From Roseivirga echinicomitans (GTDB lineage: Bacteria; Bacteroidota; Bacteroidia; Cytophagales; Cyclobacteriaceae): 64,000 nucleotides of DNA. How positions within the stretch are numbered: position 1 is the stretch's first letter; each line of letters opens with the position of its first letter. The stretch covers positions 1 to 64,000 of the forward strand of contig NZ_LRDB01000050.1 in assembly GCF_001592935.1 (NCBI RefSeq). The letters run 5' to 3'. The notes beneath the pieces were generated by a model. It worked only from the letters and a program-made list of their open reading frames with translations. It was not told the origin of the DNA and searched no databases. Both the position numbers and the translations under genes were made by a program. Of the stretch, positions 27,273 through 35,314 are shown piece after piece.

Positions 27273-27370
27273 ACGTGAAGCAATCTCAATTTCAAATTAC
27301 AGAAATTGCTGGCTAGAGACTGCTTTGTTACAGCCCATTGCTATCGCATGGACTACGCCTCGCAGTGACG
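27273..27370. repeat. Dispersed palindromic repeat (GAAGCAATCTC/CGCAATGACG type), degenerate copy
   Basis: It begins ACGTGAAGCAATCTC and ends CTCGCAGTGACG, with a decayed GAGACTGCTTTGTTAC arm in the middle. It is the weaker of two adjacent copies. Confidence 0.6.
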
Positions 27371-27381
27371 GCCAATTTTGT

Positions 27382-27545
27382 CGTCATTGCGAACCTGCTG
27401 AAGTTTTTAGAAGTGATTATGTTTACGTGAAGCAATCTCAATGTCGCGTTCTAGTACAAGAGATTGCTTCGTCACCTTTCTTTGCTATCGCAAGAAAGAT
27501 TTCTGCGCCAACGCTGAAGCTAAGGCGTAAGCGTTCGCAGTGACG
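27382..27545. repeat. Dispersed palindromic repeat (GAAGCAATCTC/CGCAATGACG type)
   Basis: The order is CGTCATTGCGAACCTGC, GTGAAGCAATCTCA, GAGATTGCTTCGTCA, then a terminal CGCAGTGACG. The outer ends are inverted relative to each other, and so is the inner pair, giving a nested palindrome. The same order appears at 35073-35207. Elements of this type are widespread in bacterial genomes and non-coding. Confidence 0.75.
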
Positions 27546-27596
27546 CTCCGATTGGACGTTTGCTGAATAAGTGGGAGGTAGGTTGTCTAAATAAAA

Positions 27597-27629
27597 AGCC
27601 CTGTCAGGTTTTAAAAACCTGACAGGGCT
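27597..27629 (-). terminator. Terminator palindrome after topA
   Basis: A perfect 16-bp stem with a 1-base loop (AGCCCTGTCAGGTTTT and its complement), followed on the minus strand by TTTTTA. It lies 10 bases past the topA stop codon. Confidence 0.9.
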
Positions 27630-27639
27630 GGAAATGCTT

Positions 27640-30144
27640 TTACTTCTTCTTGGCTTTGGCCTTCGCTGGCTTTTTCTTTGGCGCGGCCTTTTCTATTTCG
27701 GCTTTGGCTTGTTCTAGCGTCATTTCTGACACATCAACGGTTTTAGCAAGCTCAATCTTCGTCTTTCCTTTGATGATGTTGTGTCGTCCCCAACGGGCTT
27801 TCTCCACCCTGATCCCGGCATCTTCCCAGTTATGAATTACCTTATCAATCTCCTTCTGAAGTTTATCTTCAATCAGTTCAACAATGTCCTTATCAGATAA
27901 ATTGTCCCAATCGTACTTCTTGTTGACGTTGATAAACATGTCGTTCCATTTGATAAATGGCCCAAAACGCCCTTTACCTTTCTGAACAGGCAATTCCTTA
28001 TAGACATAAATAGGGGCGTCCGCACTCTGCTTCTCTTTGATATATGAGATCGCCTGGTCCAATTCAACCTCTAAAGGATCAACACCTTTTGGCAATGAAA
28101 TAAAACTGTCTTCAAACTTAATATAAGGGCCAAATCTACCAATGGCAGCGATCACCTCTTTGTCTTCATATAAACCTACTGTGCGTGGAAGCTTGAAAAG
28201 ATCAAGTGCTTCTTCCATCGTAATGCTTTCAATAAACTGGCCTTTTCTAAGACTGGCATATCTTGGCTTTTCGGCTTCCTCATCGTCCAGATCGGACTCA
28301 CCAATTTGCGCCATTGGCCCAAATTTACCCATGCGCACAAGGAGTGTTTTTCCGCTTTCTGGGTCAACACCCAATTCGCGAGAAGAATTAATTTCTGATC
28401 TATCCAGTTGCTCTGTGTTTTCTACTTTCTGATGGAAATCTCCGTAGAAATCAGCAATCATTTTTGGCCATTCCTGCTTGCCTTGTGCAATTTGGTCAAA
28501 CTGTTCTTCCACCCGAGCGGTAAAAGAAAAGTCAATCACATTCGGGAAATGCTCTACCAAAAAGTCATTGACAATCATCGCGATATTGGTAGGGAAGAGT
28601 TTGTTTTTTTCAACTCCTGTATTCTCCGTTTTGGTTTTGGTTTTGATATTATCATTCGCCAAAATTAGCTCTTGATAATTTCTTTCCGTTCCCTCACGGT
28701 TTTCTTTAATTACATATTCTCTTTTCTGAATGGTAGAAATTGTAGGGGCGTAAGTAGATGGTCTACCAATGCCCATTTCTTCCAATTGCTTCACCAAACT
28801 GGCTTCCGTAAATCGTGCAGCATGACGCGAAAAGCCTTCTTTGGCCATCATGTGGTTCAGTTCTAAGGTTTGTCCAACTGTTAATGGGGGCAACATGCCT
28901 TTGGCTTCGTTTGTACCATCTTCATCGTCTGTTGATTCGATGTATACTTTTAAGAACCCTTCAAATTTGATCACTTCACCATACGCAGAAAGGGTTTCCT
29001 TTCGGGTTGAAATGGCAATAGAAGCGGTTGTTTTCTCTAGTTGGGCATCGGCCATTTGCGAAGCAATCGCTCGCTTCCAAATCAGGTCGTAAAGTCTTTG
29101 TTCGTCATAATTTGCGCCAGCGGTATGCGTTGCGAAATTCGTTGGACGAATCGCTTCGTGCGCCTCTTGTGCCGATTGCGACTTGGTTTTGAATTTTCTG
29201 GTTTCCACAAATTCTTTTCCGTAAGCAGAAGAAATTTCACCCACAGCACTTTTTATTGCATCATCAGAAAGGTTCAATGAATCCGTTCTCATGTACGAGA
29301 TCTTACCGACTTCATATAGTTTCTGCGCCAAGGACATGGTACGCGATACAGAATAGCCTAATTTTCTACTGGCTTCTTGCTGAAGGGTAGAAGTGGTAAA
29401 TGGGGGCGCTGGTGAACGCTTCGCTGGTTTTTTCTGTAAGTCCAGAATCGAATAATTTGCACCTACACAACCTTTTAAGAATTCGTGGGCTTCATTTTCT
29501 GTTTTGAATTTCGAAGGAAGCTCAGCTTTCAATTCAACACCATCGCCAAGGTTGAAAATGGCGGTTATTTTATAAGAAGAAACAGGGGTGAACTGATCTA
29601 TTTCACGCTCTCTGTCTACCACCATGCGTACCGCAACCGATTGCACACGTCCGGCAGAAAGGCCACGTTTAATTTTTTTCCAAAGTACTGGCGACAGCTC
29701 AAATCCTACCAATCGGTCAAGGATTCTACGGGCTTGCTGCGCATCTACTAAGTCAATGTCAATCGTACGCGGATTATTGATGGCGTTTTGAATGGCATTT
29801 TTTGTAATCTCACGAAAAACGATGCGTTTCGTGTTGTCATCATTAAGTTTCAGGGCTTCTTTTAAGTGCCAACTAATGGCTTCTCCTTCGCGGTCATCAT
29901 CACTCGCTAGATAGATCGTCTCCGATTCTTTGACCAATTTCTTCAAGGTTTTTATCACCTCTTTTTTGTCGGCCGTTACCTCGTATGTTGGCTTAAAACC
30001 ATTGGCTATGTCTATGGCTTTGTTACCTTTAGGTAAGTCACGTATATGTCCATAACTTGATACAACTTTGTAATCTTTTCCCAGGAAACCTTCGATGGTT
30101 TTGGCCTTGGCTGGAGACTCTACAATGACGAGATTTTTAGACAT
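27640..30144 (-). CDS. topA: DNA topoisomerase I (type IA)
   Basis: This 834-residue enzyme relaxes negative supercoils by single-strand passage. The start at 30144 gives the family beginning MSKNLVIVESPAKAKTIEGF; a longer frame to 30198 adds an unconserved leader. The TOPRIM motifs are DDDREGEAISWH and the upstream VESPAKA. The active-site tyrosine lies in KISYMRTDSLNLSD. The C-terminus has no four-cysteine zinc ribbons. It carries repeats with GKFGPMAQ, GRFGPYIK and GRFGPFIK, then a tail of Lys/Ala/Pro repeats that likely binds DNA. It is transcribed alone and ends at a strong terminator. Confidence 0.97.
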   Translation of the reverse strand: MSKNLVIVESPAKAKTIEGFLGKDYKVVSSYGHIRDLPKGNKAIDIANGFKPTYEVTADKKEVIKTLKKLVKESETIYLASDDDREGEAISWHLKEALKLNDDNTKRIVFREITKNAIQNAINNPRTIDIDLVDAQQARRILDRLVGFELSPVLWKKIKRGLSAGRVQSVAVRMVVDREREIDQFTPVSSYKITAIFNLGDGVELKAELPSKFKTENEAHEFLKGCVGANYSILDLQKKPAKRSPAPPFTTSTLQQEASRKLGYSVSRTMSLAQKLYEVGKISYMRTDSLNLSDDAIKSAVGEISSAYGKEFVETRKFKTKSQSAQEAHEAIRPTNFATHTAGANYDEQRLYDLIWKRAIASQMADAQLEKTTASIAISTRKETLSAYGEVIKFEGFLKVYIESTDDEDGTNEAKGMLPPLTVGQTLELNHMMAKEGFSRHAARFTEASLVKQLEEMGIGRPSTYAPTISTIQKREYVIKENREGTERNYQELILANDNIKTKTKTENTGVEKNKLFPTNIAMIVNDFLVEHFPNVIDFSFTARVEEQFDQIAQGKQEWPKMIADFYGDFHQKVENTEQLDRSEINSSRELGVDPESGKTLLVRMGKFGPMAQIGESDLDDEEAEKPRYASLRKGQFIESITMEEALDLFKLPRTVGLYEDKEVIAAIGRFGPYIKFEDSFISLPKGVDPLEVELDQAISYIKEKQSADAPIYVYKELPVQKGKGRFGPFIKWNDMFINVNKKYDWDNLSDKDIVELIEDKLQKEIDKVIHNWEDAGIRVEKARWGRHNIIKGKTKIELAKTVDVSEMTLEQAKAEIEKAAPKKKPAKAKAKKK

Positions 30145-30174
30145 AAATAGGTATTTTTTTAATTTTGACCGCGC

Positions 30175-30207
30175 CAAAGATGGGCATAAAAGTTTCAAAA
30201 AAACAAA
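30175..30207 (-). promoter_or_regulatory. Candidate Bacteroidota-type promoter for topA
   Basis: On the minus strand, TTTG is followed after 21 bases by CATCTTTG, one mismatch from the -7 consensus TAnnTTTG of Bacteroidota vegetative promoters. It lies 31 bases before the chosen ATG. The match is by eye only. Confidence 0.35.
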
Positions 30208-30289
30208 TGAAACAGTTTTTACCCGCTATCTATTTATATGAAGAAGGGAAAAAACACGTTGTAGCAACCGTAACTAAGGAGGAGGAAGA

Positions 30290-30787
30290 ATGGTTAAGAA
30301 TCTTTTATTAATAAGACATGCCGATGCACAAATGGTGCAAAAAAACGAGCGTGATTTTGAAAGAAAGTTGAGTGAGAAGGGGAAGAGTGAATCGGCTTTG
30401 TTAGGCGAATACTTGAAAACGCTTCCATTCAAAATAGACACTATATATACAAGTCCATCGGTACGTACTTTACAGACCTGTGCGGAAATCATACAGCAGT
30501 TAGAAGTTGCACCACGGATTATATCGTCCGAAGAGTACTATGAAGCCACGCGAAATGTGATGATGGCAGCCGTCAACCGTGTAGACGATATCTTTGAAAA
30601 TGTGGCGATTTTGGCCCACAATCCATCCATTAGCCGTTTGTACGAATACCTCACAGGTGATTCGCAAGGTGGTTTTGTAACGGGCGCCTGTGCTTGGCTT
30701 CAAGTATCTGCCGAACACTGGAATGAGGTGTCGGGAGGCACTGCCGAAACCAAGGACTATTATTATCCTGGCATGGACCTGAAGTAA
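30290..30787 (+). CDS. sixA: SixA-type phosphohistidine phosphatase
   Basis: This 165-residue member of the histidine phosphatase (RHG) superfamily has the N-terminal catalytic motif LLIRHADAQ near residue 6 and the helix DFERKLSEKGKSES. A second active-site Arg is in IYTSPSVRTLQTC, and the second catalytic His in ILAHNPSIS. SixA removes phosphate from phosphohistidine domains in phosphorelays, but Bacteroidota members may act on other phosphoesters. The start is supported by a strong AAGGAGGAGG sequence a few bases upstream, which is unusual for this phylum. It faces away from topA. Confidence 0.88.
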   Translation: MVKNLLLIRHADAQMVQKNERDFERKLSEKGKSESALLGEYLKTLPFKIDTIYTSPSVRTLQTCAEIIQQLEVAPRIISSEEYYEATRNVMMAAVNRVDDIFENVAILAHNPSISRLYEYLTGDSQGGFVTGACAWLQVSAEHWNEVSGGTAETKDYYYPGMDLK

Positions 30788-30852
30788 GTTTTTTTATTTT
30801 GTTTTAGTCCGTTTAAAATGAAGACCTCATATTTGCAGAAAAAAAATATAGA

Positions 30853-32130
30853 ATGGCTTCATTGGGTAGACACATCATTGTCGAGTATTACAACTGTTCA
30901 TCAGAACTTTTAAACGATGTAGTTCACATCGAAAAAAGTATGGAAGGCGCTGCGGAAGATTCAGGTGCAACCATCATCAATTCCACCTTCCATCATTTCT
31001 CGCCTTATGGCGTTTCGGGCGTTGTGGTAATTCAAGAAAGCCATTTGGCTATTCATACTTGGCCAGAATACGGTTATGCTTCTGTAGATATTTTCACTTG
31101 TGGCGACACCGTGAATCCGTGGGTGGCTTATCAAATCCTTAAAGAGAAATTCCAAGCCGGACATGGTTCGGCTATGGAGTTATTAAGAGGAGAGAAGGCG
31201 CTTTTGAAAGAAAGAGATTTCGATATCAAAACCATGCGTGATGAGAAAAGCAGCGAAGAGGGCGATCCAATCCGCACCAGAGATGTATGGTTTACCGAAC
31301 GTGACGATAAAATAGCGCTTTCTTTAAAGCATGACGGAAAGCTTTATGATGTACAGTCTGATTTTCAGAAAGTAGAAGTATATAAAACACAGGCTTACGG
31401 TAACCTACTTACTTTGGATGGTATGGTAATGACCAGCGAAAAAGATGAGTATGTGTACCATGAAATGATTACGCACATACCTACTTTGACACACCCTAAG
31501 CCAAAAAGAGCTTTGGTGATTGGTGGTGGAGATGGCGGAACTGCCCGCGAGTTGTTGCGCCACGATTGCTACGATGAAGTAGTAATGGTAGAAATTGATG
31601 ACAAAGTAATTGAGGCTTGTAAAGAGCATTTACCGGGCATCGCTTCGGCTTTTGGTAATCCAAAATTGAACCTGATTGTAGATGACGGCATCAAATATGT
31701 GAAAGAAGCAGCCAATGGATCTTTCGATATTGTAATTGTAGATTCTACCGATCCAGTAGGGCCAGCAGAAGGTTTATTCACTGTAGAATTCTACAAAGAA
31801 GTGTACCGTATTTTGAGCGATGACGGAATCATGGTTACGCAAAGTGAATCACCTCGATTCAACAGCAAAGTATTCAGGGAGATTTACCAAGTATACCGTT
31901 CTATTTTCGGACAAGATAAAGTGCATTGCTACTTGGCGTATATCCCGACTTACCCAACGGGCATGTGGTCTTTCTCTTATTCTTCTAAAGGAAAAGCACA
32001 TCCATTAAATGACTTTAATGCTGAAGAGAGCAAGGCTTTTGCTAAAAAACATGGTTTGAAATATTATAACGAAGGCATTCACCAAGCTGCCTTTGCATTA
32101 CCTAATTTTGTGGCTGACATGATCAGTTAA
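30853..32130 (+). CDS. speE: Fused S-adenosylmethionine decarboxylase and spermidine synthase
   Basis: This 425-residue bifunctional protein joins two enzymes of polyamine synthesis. Residues 1 to about 118 are a prokaryotic AdoMet decarboxylase (SpeH type). Ser63 lies in [12 protein letters not shown], where self-cleavage should create the pyruvoyl cofactor, and His68 and Cys83 sit at the expected catalytic places. Residues from about 135 onward are an aminopropyltransferase with [16 protein letters not shown], the DDGIKYV loop and the catalytic region [15 protein letters not shown]. Decarboxylated AdoMet made by the first half would feed the second. The agmatinase-type gene starts three bases after its stop codon, so putrescine and spermidine synthesis are linked. 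Confidence 0.95.
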   Translation: MASLGRHIIVEYYNCSSELLNDVVHIEKSMEGAAEDSGATIINSTFHHFSPYGVSGVVVIQESHLAIHTWPEYGYASVDIFTCGDTVNPWVAYQILKEKFQAGHGSAMELLRGEKALLKERDFDIKTMRDEKSSEEGDPIRTRDVWFTERDDKIALSLKHDGKLYDVQSDFQKVEVYKTQAYGNLLTLDGMVMTSEKDEYVYHEMITHIPTLTHPKPKRALVIGGGDGGTARELLRHDCYDEVVMVEIDDKVIEACKEHLPGIASAFGNPKLNLIVDDGIKYVKEAANGSFDIVIVDSTDPVGPAEGLFTVEFYKEVYRILSDDGIMVTQSESPRFNSKVFREIYQVYRSIFGQDKVHCYLAYIPTYPTGMWSFSYSSKGKAHPLNDFNAEESKAFAKKHGLKYYNEGIHQAAFALPNFVADMIS

Positions 32131-32133
32131 TGT

Positions 32134-33186
32134 ATGGCCGATATAGATAATTTTAATCCCAATGATGTAGGGCTGAGAGGAACCCTTTTTGGGTTGCCTT
32201 TTGATACCGATTCCGCCAAAGTAGTGGTCATTCCTGTCCCTTGGGATGTTACCGTATCTTATGGTGCAGGCACAGCAGATGGGCCAGAAGCCATTTTAGA
32301 AGCTTCTTCTCAAATAGACTTTAGTCAGTTGGACATTGCAGAACCTTGGAAACTGGGTGTGGCCATGGCCGATATTCCAGAGGTTTGGTACTCGTTAGGA
32401 AGTGAATTGCGCGAAAAATCTGAAGAATATATTGCTTGGTTGGAAGAAGGCAGCGATGAAGAAGAGCGTGAAGAAATGGAGGCTATTTTGGCCGAAATAA
32501 ACAAGGAAACGCATCAGCTGATGGAATATGTAAAGCAACAGTCAGAATACTGGCTGTCGCAGGGGAAAACCACAATTTTAGTTGGTGGCGACCACAGTAC
32601 TCCATTGGGCCATTTCCAAGCTTGCGCGAAACACTATGGCGAGTTTGGTTTACTCCAAATTGATGCCCATGCAGATTTGCGTGAGGCCTATGAAGGTTTT
32701 GAGTTTTCGCATGCCAGTATCATGACGAATGCGCTTAAAATTAAGGAATTAACCAAGTTGGTGCAGGTGGGTATCCGTGATTTCTGTGATGAAGAGCAAA
32801 CGCTTATCGCCAATTCAAATGGGCGAGTGGTCACCTTCTTCGATCAGCAGTTAAAGCACGACCAGTATGCAGGAAAAACTTGGGCTACGCAGTGCGAAGA
32901 GATTATCAAAGAACTTCCGCAGCAGGTTTATATTTCATTCGATATCGATGGCCTTGATCCAAAACTTTGTCCGAACACAGGCACTCCTGTACCAGGAGGT
33001 TTTGATTTGGAGCAGGTGATGTATTTAATTAAGCAGGTAGTCAAATCAGGACGCACAATCATCGGTTGCGACCTGAATGAGGTTTCGCCTAGCGAAGACG
33101 AATGGGATGCTAACGTGGGCGCTAGAGCGCTTTATCGAATGATCAACCTGATGGCCGCCAGCAAAGGAATGCTAGAGTTGAATTAA
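32134..33186 (+). CDS. speB: Agmatinase/arginase family ureohydrolase
   Basis: This 350-residue dimanganese ureohydrolase has metal-binding motifs GGDHSTP, DAHADLRE and SFDIDGLDP. An insertion around residues 85-130 is rich in Glu (EEGSDEEEREEMEA). Placement three bases after the spermidine synthase fusion strongly suggests agmatinase, supplying putrescine. Arginase or formiminoglutamase cannot be excluded by motif alone. A terminator follows. Confidence 0.85.
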   Translation: MADIDNFNPNDVGLRGTLFGLPFDTDSAKVVVIPVPWDVTVSYGAGTADGPEAILEASSQIDFSQLDIAEPWKLGVAMADIPEVWYSLGSELREKSEEYIAWLEEGSDEEEREEMEAILAEINKETHQLMEYVKQQSEYWLSQGKTTILVGGDHSTPLGHFQACAKHYGEFGLLQIDAHADLREAYEGFEFSHASIMTNALKIKELTKLVQVGIRDFCDEEQTLIANSNGRVVTFFDQQLKHDQYAGKTWATQCEEIIKELPQQVYISFDIDGLDPKLCPNTGTPVPGGFDLEQVMYLIKQVVKSGRTIIGCDLNEVSPSEDEWDANVGARALYRMINLMAASKGMLELN

Positions 33187-33221
33187 TTATACCAAATACA
33201 ATTCTTGGTTTAAGAGTTTAG

Positions 33222-33255
33222 AATCCCTTACTTTAATAAGTTTGGGATTTTTTTA
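33222..33255 (+). terminator. Terminator after polyamine pair
   Basis: AATCCC and ACTT pair with AAGT and GGGATT around TAAT, with a small internal bulge, and seven T residues follow. It is 36 bases past the agmatinase stop codon. Confidence 0.75.
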
Positions 33256-33342
33256 TGTTTTGAAATGAAAAGGAATCATACAATATATGCCCCAGAGTTT
33301 TTGTTAAGAAACTAAAGATCAATTACCTTATCCGATATTCCC

Positions 33343-33371
33343 CTGATCACTGATTTACTGATCACTGATAA
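33343..33371. repeat. Short periodic repeat (CTGATCA/CTGATTTA)
   Basis: Four near-tandem units of 7-8 bases (CTGATCA, CTGATTTA, CTGATCA, CTGATAA) lie just before the acyl-CoA dehydrogenase start. They belong to the same short-period class as the tracts at 1, 35235 and between the permeases. Confidence 0.6.
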
Positions 33372-33380
33372 CCACACCCC

Positions 33381-34577
33381 ATGACCGAATTATTCGCCAC
33401 CGATAAATTAAAAGCCCTTTACCCTAAAGTAAAGCAGTTTATAGAGGAAGAATTGTACCCTTCGGAACTCTATTTTTTGAAAGACCCTTGGGACGAAGTG
33501 AACCATATTTTGAAAGCCAAGCGCGAAAAGGCGAAGGAATTGGGGCTTTGGGCACCTTATCTTTCTGAAGAAGAAGGCGGAGCAGGTTTAACACTCACTG
33601 AATTTGGACAGTTATCGGAGTTATTAGGAACAACGCCTTTAGGCCATTATGTGCTCAACTGCCAAGCACCAGATATTGGTAATATTGAACTGATGCATCA
33701 ATTTGCTTCGGCCGAATTAAAAGAAAAATACTTAGCGCCTTTAATGAAAGGCGAAATCAGAAGTTGCTTTTCCATGACCGAGCCAGATTTTGCGGGCTCC
33801 AACCCCGTGAATATGGGCACCACAGCCGTTTTGGATGGAGACGAATTCGTCATCAACGGACATAAATGGTTTACCACCGCGGCTGATGGGGCTACTTTTG
33901 CCATCGTAATGGCAGTGACCAATCCCGATGCGGAACCGCACAAAAGGGCCAGTATGATCGTAGTGCCTACCGATACCCCAGGATTTGAGCTCACCCGAAA
34001 TATCCCCGTTATGGGCGATGTGGGAGAAGGCTATTTGAGTCATGCCGAAATCCACTATGTAGATTGCCGTGTACCGAAAAGTAACTTGATTGGCGAAATG
34101 GGCAGTGGCTTTATGTTGGCGCAGCAGCGTTTAGGTCCAGGCCGAATTCACCATTGTATGCGCTGGATTGGTATCTGTGAACGAGCCTTTGATATGATGT
34201 GCAATAGGGCGGCTTCTAGAGAATTAAGAGACGGCAGAATGTTAGGACACCAGCAAACTATTCAAAACTGGATTGCTGAAAGTAGGGCGGAGATTAATGC
34301 TTCAAGATATATGGTACTTCATGCTGCGCAAAAGATTGATAATGAAGGGTCTAAAGCCGCACGCTTAGAGATTTCTACCATTAAATTTTATGTGGCCGAT
34401 GTGCTTATGAAAGTGCTCGACCGTGCCATTCAGGTACATGGCGCGCTGGGCATCACCGATGATACTTTGCTCTCGTTTTGGTACAGACATGAGCGTGGTG
34501 CAAGAATTTACGATGGCCCAGACGAAGTGCATAAAGCGAGTTTGGCCAAAGCGATTTTGAAAAATTATGGCTTATAA
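33381..34577 (+). CDS. ACAD11-like acyl-CoA dehydrogenase family protein
   Basis: This 398-residue FAD-dependent acyl-CoA dehydrogenase-fold enzyme has an N-terminal helical domain, a beta domain with FSMTEPDFAGSNP and NGHKWFTTAADGA, and a C-terminal helical domain. The block QQRLGPGRIHHCMR and the later WIAESRAEI and YDGPDEVH closely resemble the ACAD10/ACAD11 branch rather than ordinary beta-oxidation enzymes. In that branch the partner is an APH-type kinase, and such a gene lies downstream at 35315. I infer action on a phosphorylated 4-hydroxyacyl-CoA, giving a 2-enoyl-CoA. An ordinary acyl-CoA substrate is the alternative. Confidence 0.85.
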   Translation: MTELFATDKLKALYPKVKQFIEEELYPSELYFLKDPWDEVNHILKAKREKAKELGLWAPYLSEEEGGAGLTLTEFGQLSELLGTTPLGHYVLNCQAPDIGNIELMHQFASAELKEKYLAPLMKGEIRSCFSMTEPDFAGSNPVNMGTTAVLDGDEFVINGHKWFTTAADGATFAIVMAVTNPDAEPHKRASMIVVPTDTPGFELTRNIPVMGDVGEGYLSHAEIHYVDCRVPKSNLIGEMGSGFMLAQQRLGPGRIHHCMRWIGICERAFDMMCNRAASRELRDGRMLGHQQTIQNWIAESRAEINASRYMVLHAAQKIDNEGSKAARLEISTIKFYVADVLMKVLDRAIQVHGALGITDDTLLSFWYRHERGARIYDGPDEVHKASLAKAILKNYGL

Positions 34578-34586
34578 TGTCTATTC

Positions 34587-35063
34587 ATGGAGTTTCAACT
34601 ATACAAACGCCATAAGCAAGTCTTAAAGAATTCAATTGCTACTTTTTTCTTCCTTGTGGTTGGGTTAACAATAGCGATGATGAGTCGTGGCATAGGAGTT
34701 ACTGAATCTAGTTTTAGTGAATGGAACGTGCCAGTATATGGATATGTGCTCGCCATCTTAGGTATATTTGTTTTAGGTACTCTGGGGATTCTAGTTCAAG
34801 AGGCTAAATCTACATCACATAAAGTATTATTTGAGGATCATTCGATTCAATTGAAAAGGTCTAAAGAAAGGGTTTCTGTTAGTGATGTAATTAGTGTGAA
34901 AAGAGATTATCATCAATGGACGACCAATGATGAAGACGGGAATGTTTGGATTCTAAAAATAAAGAACAAAAAGGAAGTTAAGTTTTTAGTTGAAAGAAGG
35001 TTTGATGACGATTTAAAAAAATGGATAAATGAAAATGATGAATTCATGAAGACCAAAGTATAA
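34587..35063 (+). CDS. Hypothetical membrane protein
   Basis: This 158-residue protein has two membrane helices in the first half (about 18-35 and 50-69), then a soluble, strongly charged domain of about 85 residues. That domain has alternating strands (HKVLFEDHSIQLKR, RVSVSDVISVKRDY, VWILKIKNKKEVKFLV) that could fold like a PH-type or YcxB-like barrel. I do not recognise the family. It starts nine bases after the acyl-CoA dehydrogenase stop, so the two may be cotranscribed, though no functional link is apparent. Confidence 0.7.
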   Translation: MEFQLYKRHKQVLKNSIATFFFLVVGLTIAMMSRGIGVTESSFSEWNVPVYGYVLAILGIFVLGTLGILVQEAKSTSHKVLFEDHSIQLKRSKERVSVSDVISVKRDYHQWTTNDEDGNVWILKIKNKKEVKFLVERRFDDDLKKWINENDEFMKTKV

Positions 35064-35072
35064 AGGAACCGA

Positions 35073-35207
35073 TATTGCGAACCTGCCACGGTTATTCGAA
35101 GTGATAATATTAACGTGAAGCAATCTCACTACCCACTACTTATTGAACGCTTTAGATTGCTTCGTCATGAGCTTTCGCTATCGCGAATCTCATTTCTCGC
35201 AATGACG
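35073..35207. repeat. Dispersed palindromic repeat (GAAGCAATCTC/CGCAATGACG type), third copy
   Basis: The order is ATTGCGAACCTGCCACGG, ACGTGAAGCAATCTCAC, AGATTGCTTCGTCATGAG and a terminal CTCGCAATGACG, as at 27382-27545. It fills most of the spacer between two genes of the acyl-CoA cluster. Confidence 0.75.
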
Positions 35208-35234
35208 GTTCAATTGGCGTTTTCTTGAGTTTTC

Positions 35235-35276
35235 ACCATTGACCATTTACCATTTACCATTGACTAATGACTAATA
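35235..35276. repeat. Perfectly phased heptamer tract
   Basis: Six consecutive 7-base units read ACCATTG, ACCATTT, ACCATTT, ACCATTG, ACTAATG and ACTAATA, in strict register. The tract ends 38 bases before the next start codon. It is the clearest example of the 7-base periodicity seen in spacers across this window. Confidence 0.8.
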
Positions 35277-35314
35277 CACTCTTCCCTAATAACCAATAAC
35301 TATTAAACTAACCA

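Larger units (their letters stand above)
27100..27639. other. 540-bp gene-free spacer of dispersed repeats
   Basis: Apart from the presumed promoter of the PLD-like gene near 27100-27240, the spacer is filled by two tandem copies of a palindromic repeat (27273-27370 and 27382-27545) and the topA terminator. A plus-strand frame through the repeats is not credible as a gene. Confidence 0.6.

Noticed and set aside
27325-27543. 72-codon plus-strand open frame
   Set aside because: It lies wholly within tandem copies of a palindromic dispersed repeat. Its product is the typical spurious translation of such repeats.
28142-29280. Several plus-strand open frames of 60-100 codons
   Set aside because: They are antisense to topA, overlap one another and show no domain. 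They are shadow frames of a conserved gene.
30207-30311. 34-codon frame MKQFLPAIYLYEEG... upstream of and overlapping sixA
   Set aside because: It is short and resembles no known peptide. It overlaps both the presumed topA promoter and the sixA start, with no evidence of translation.
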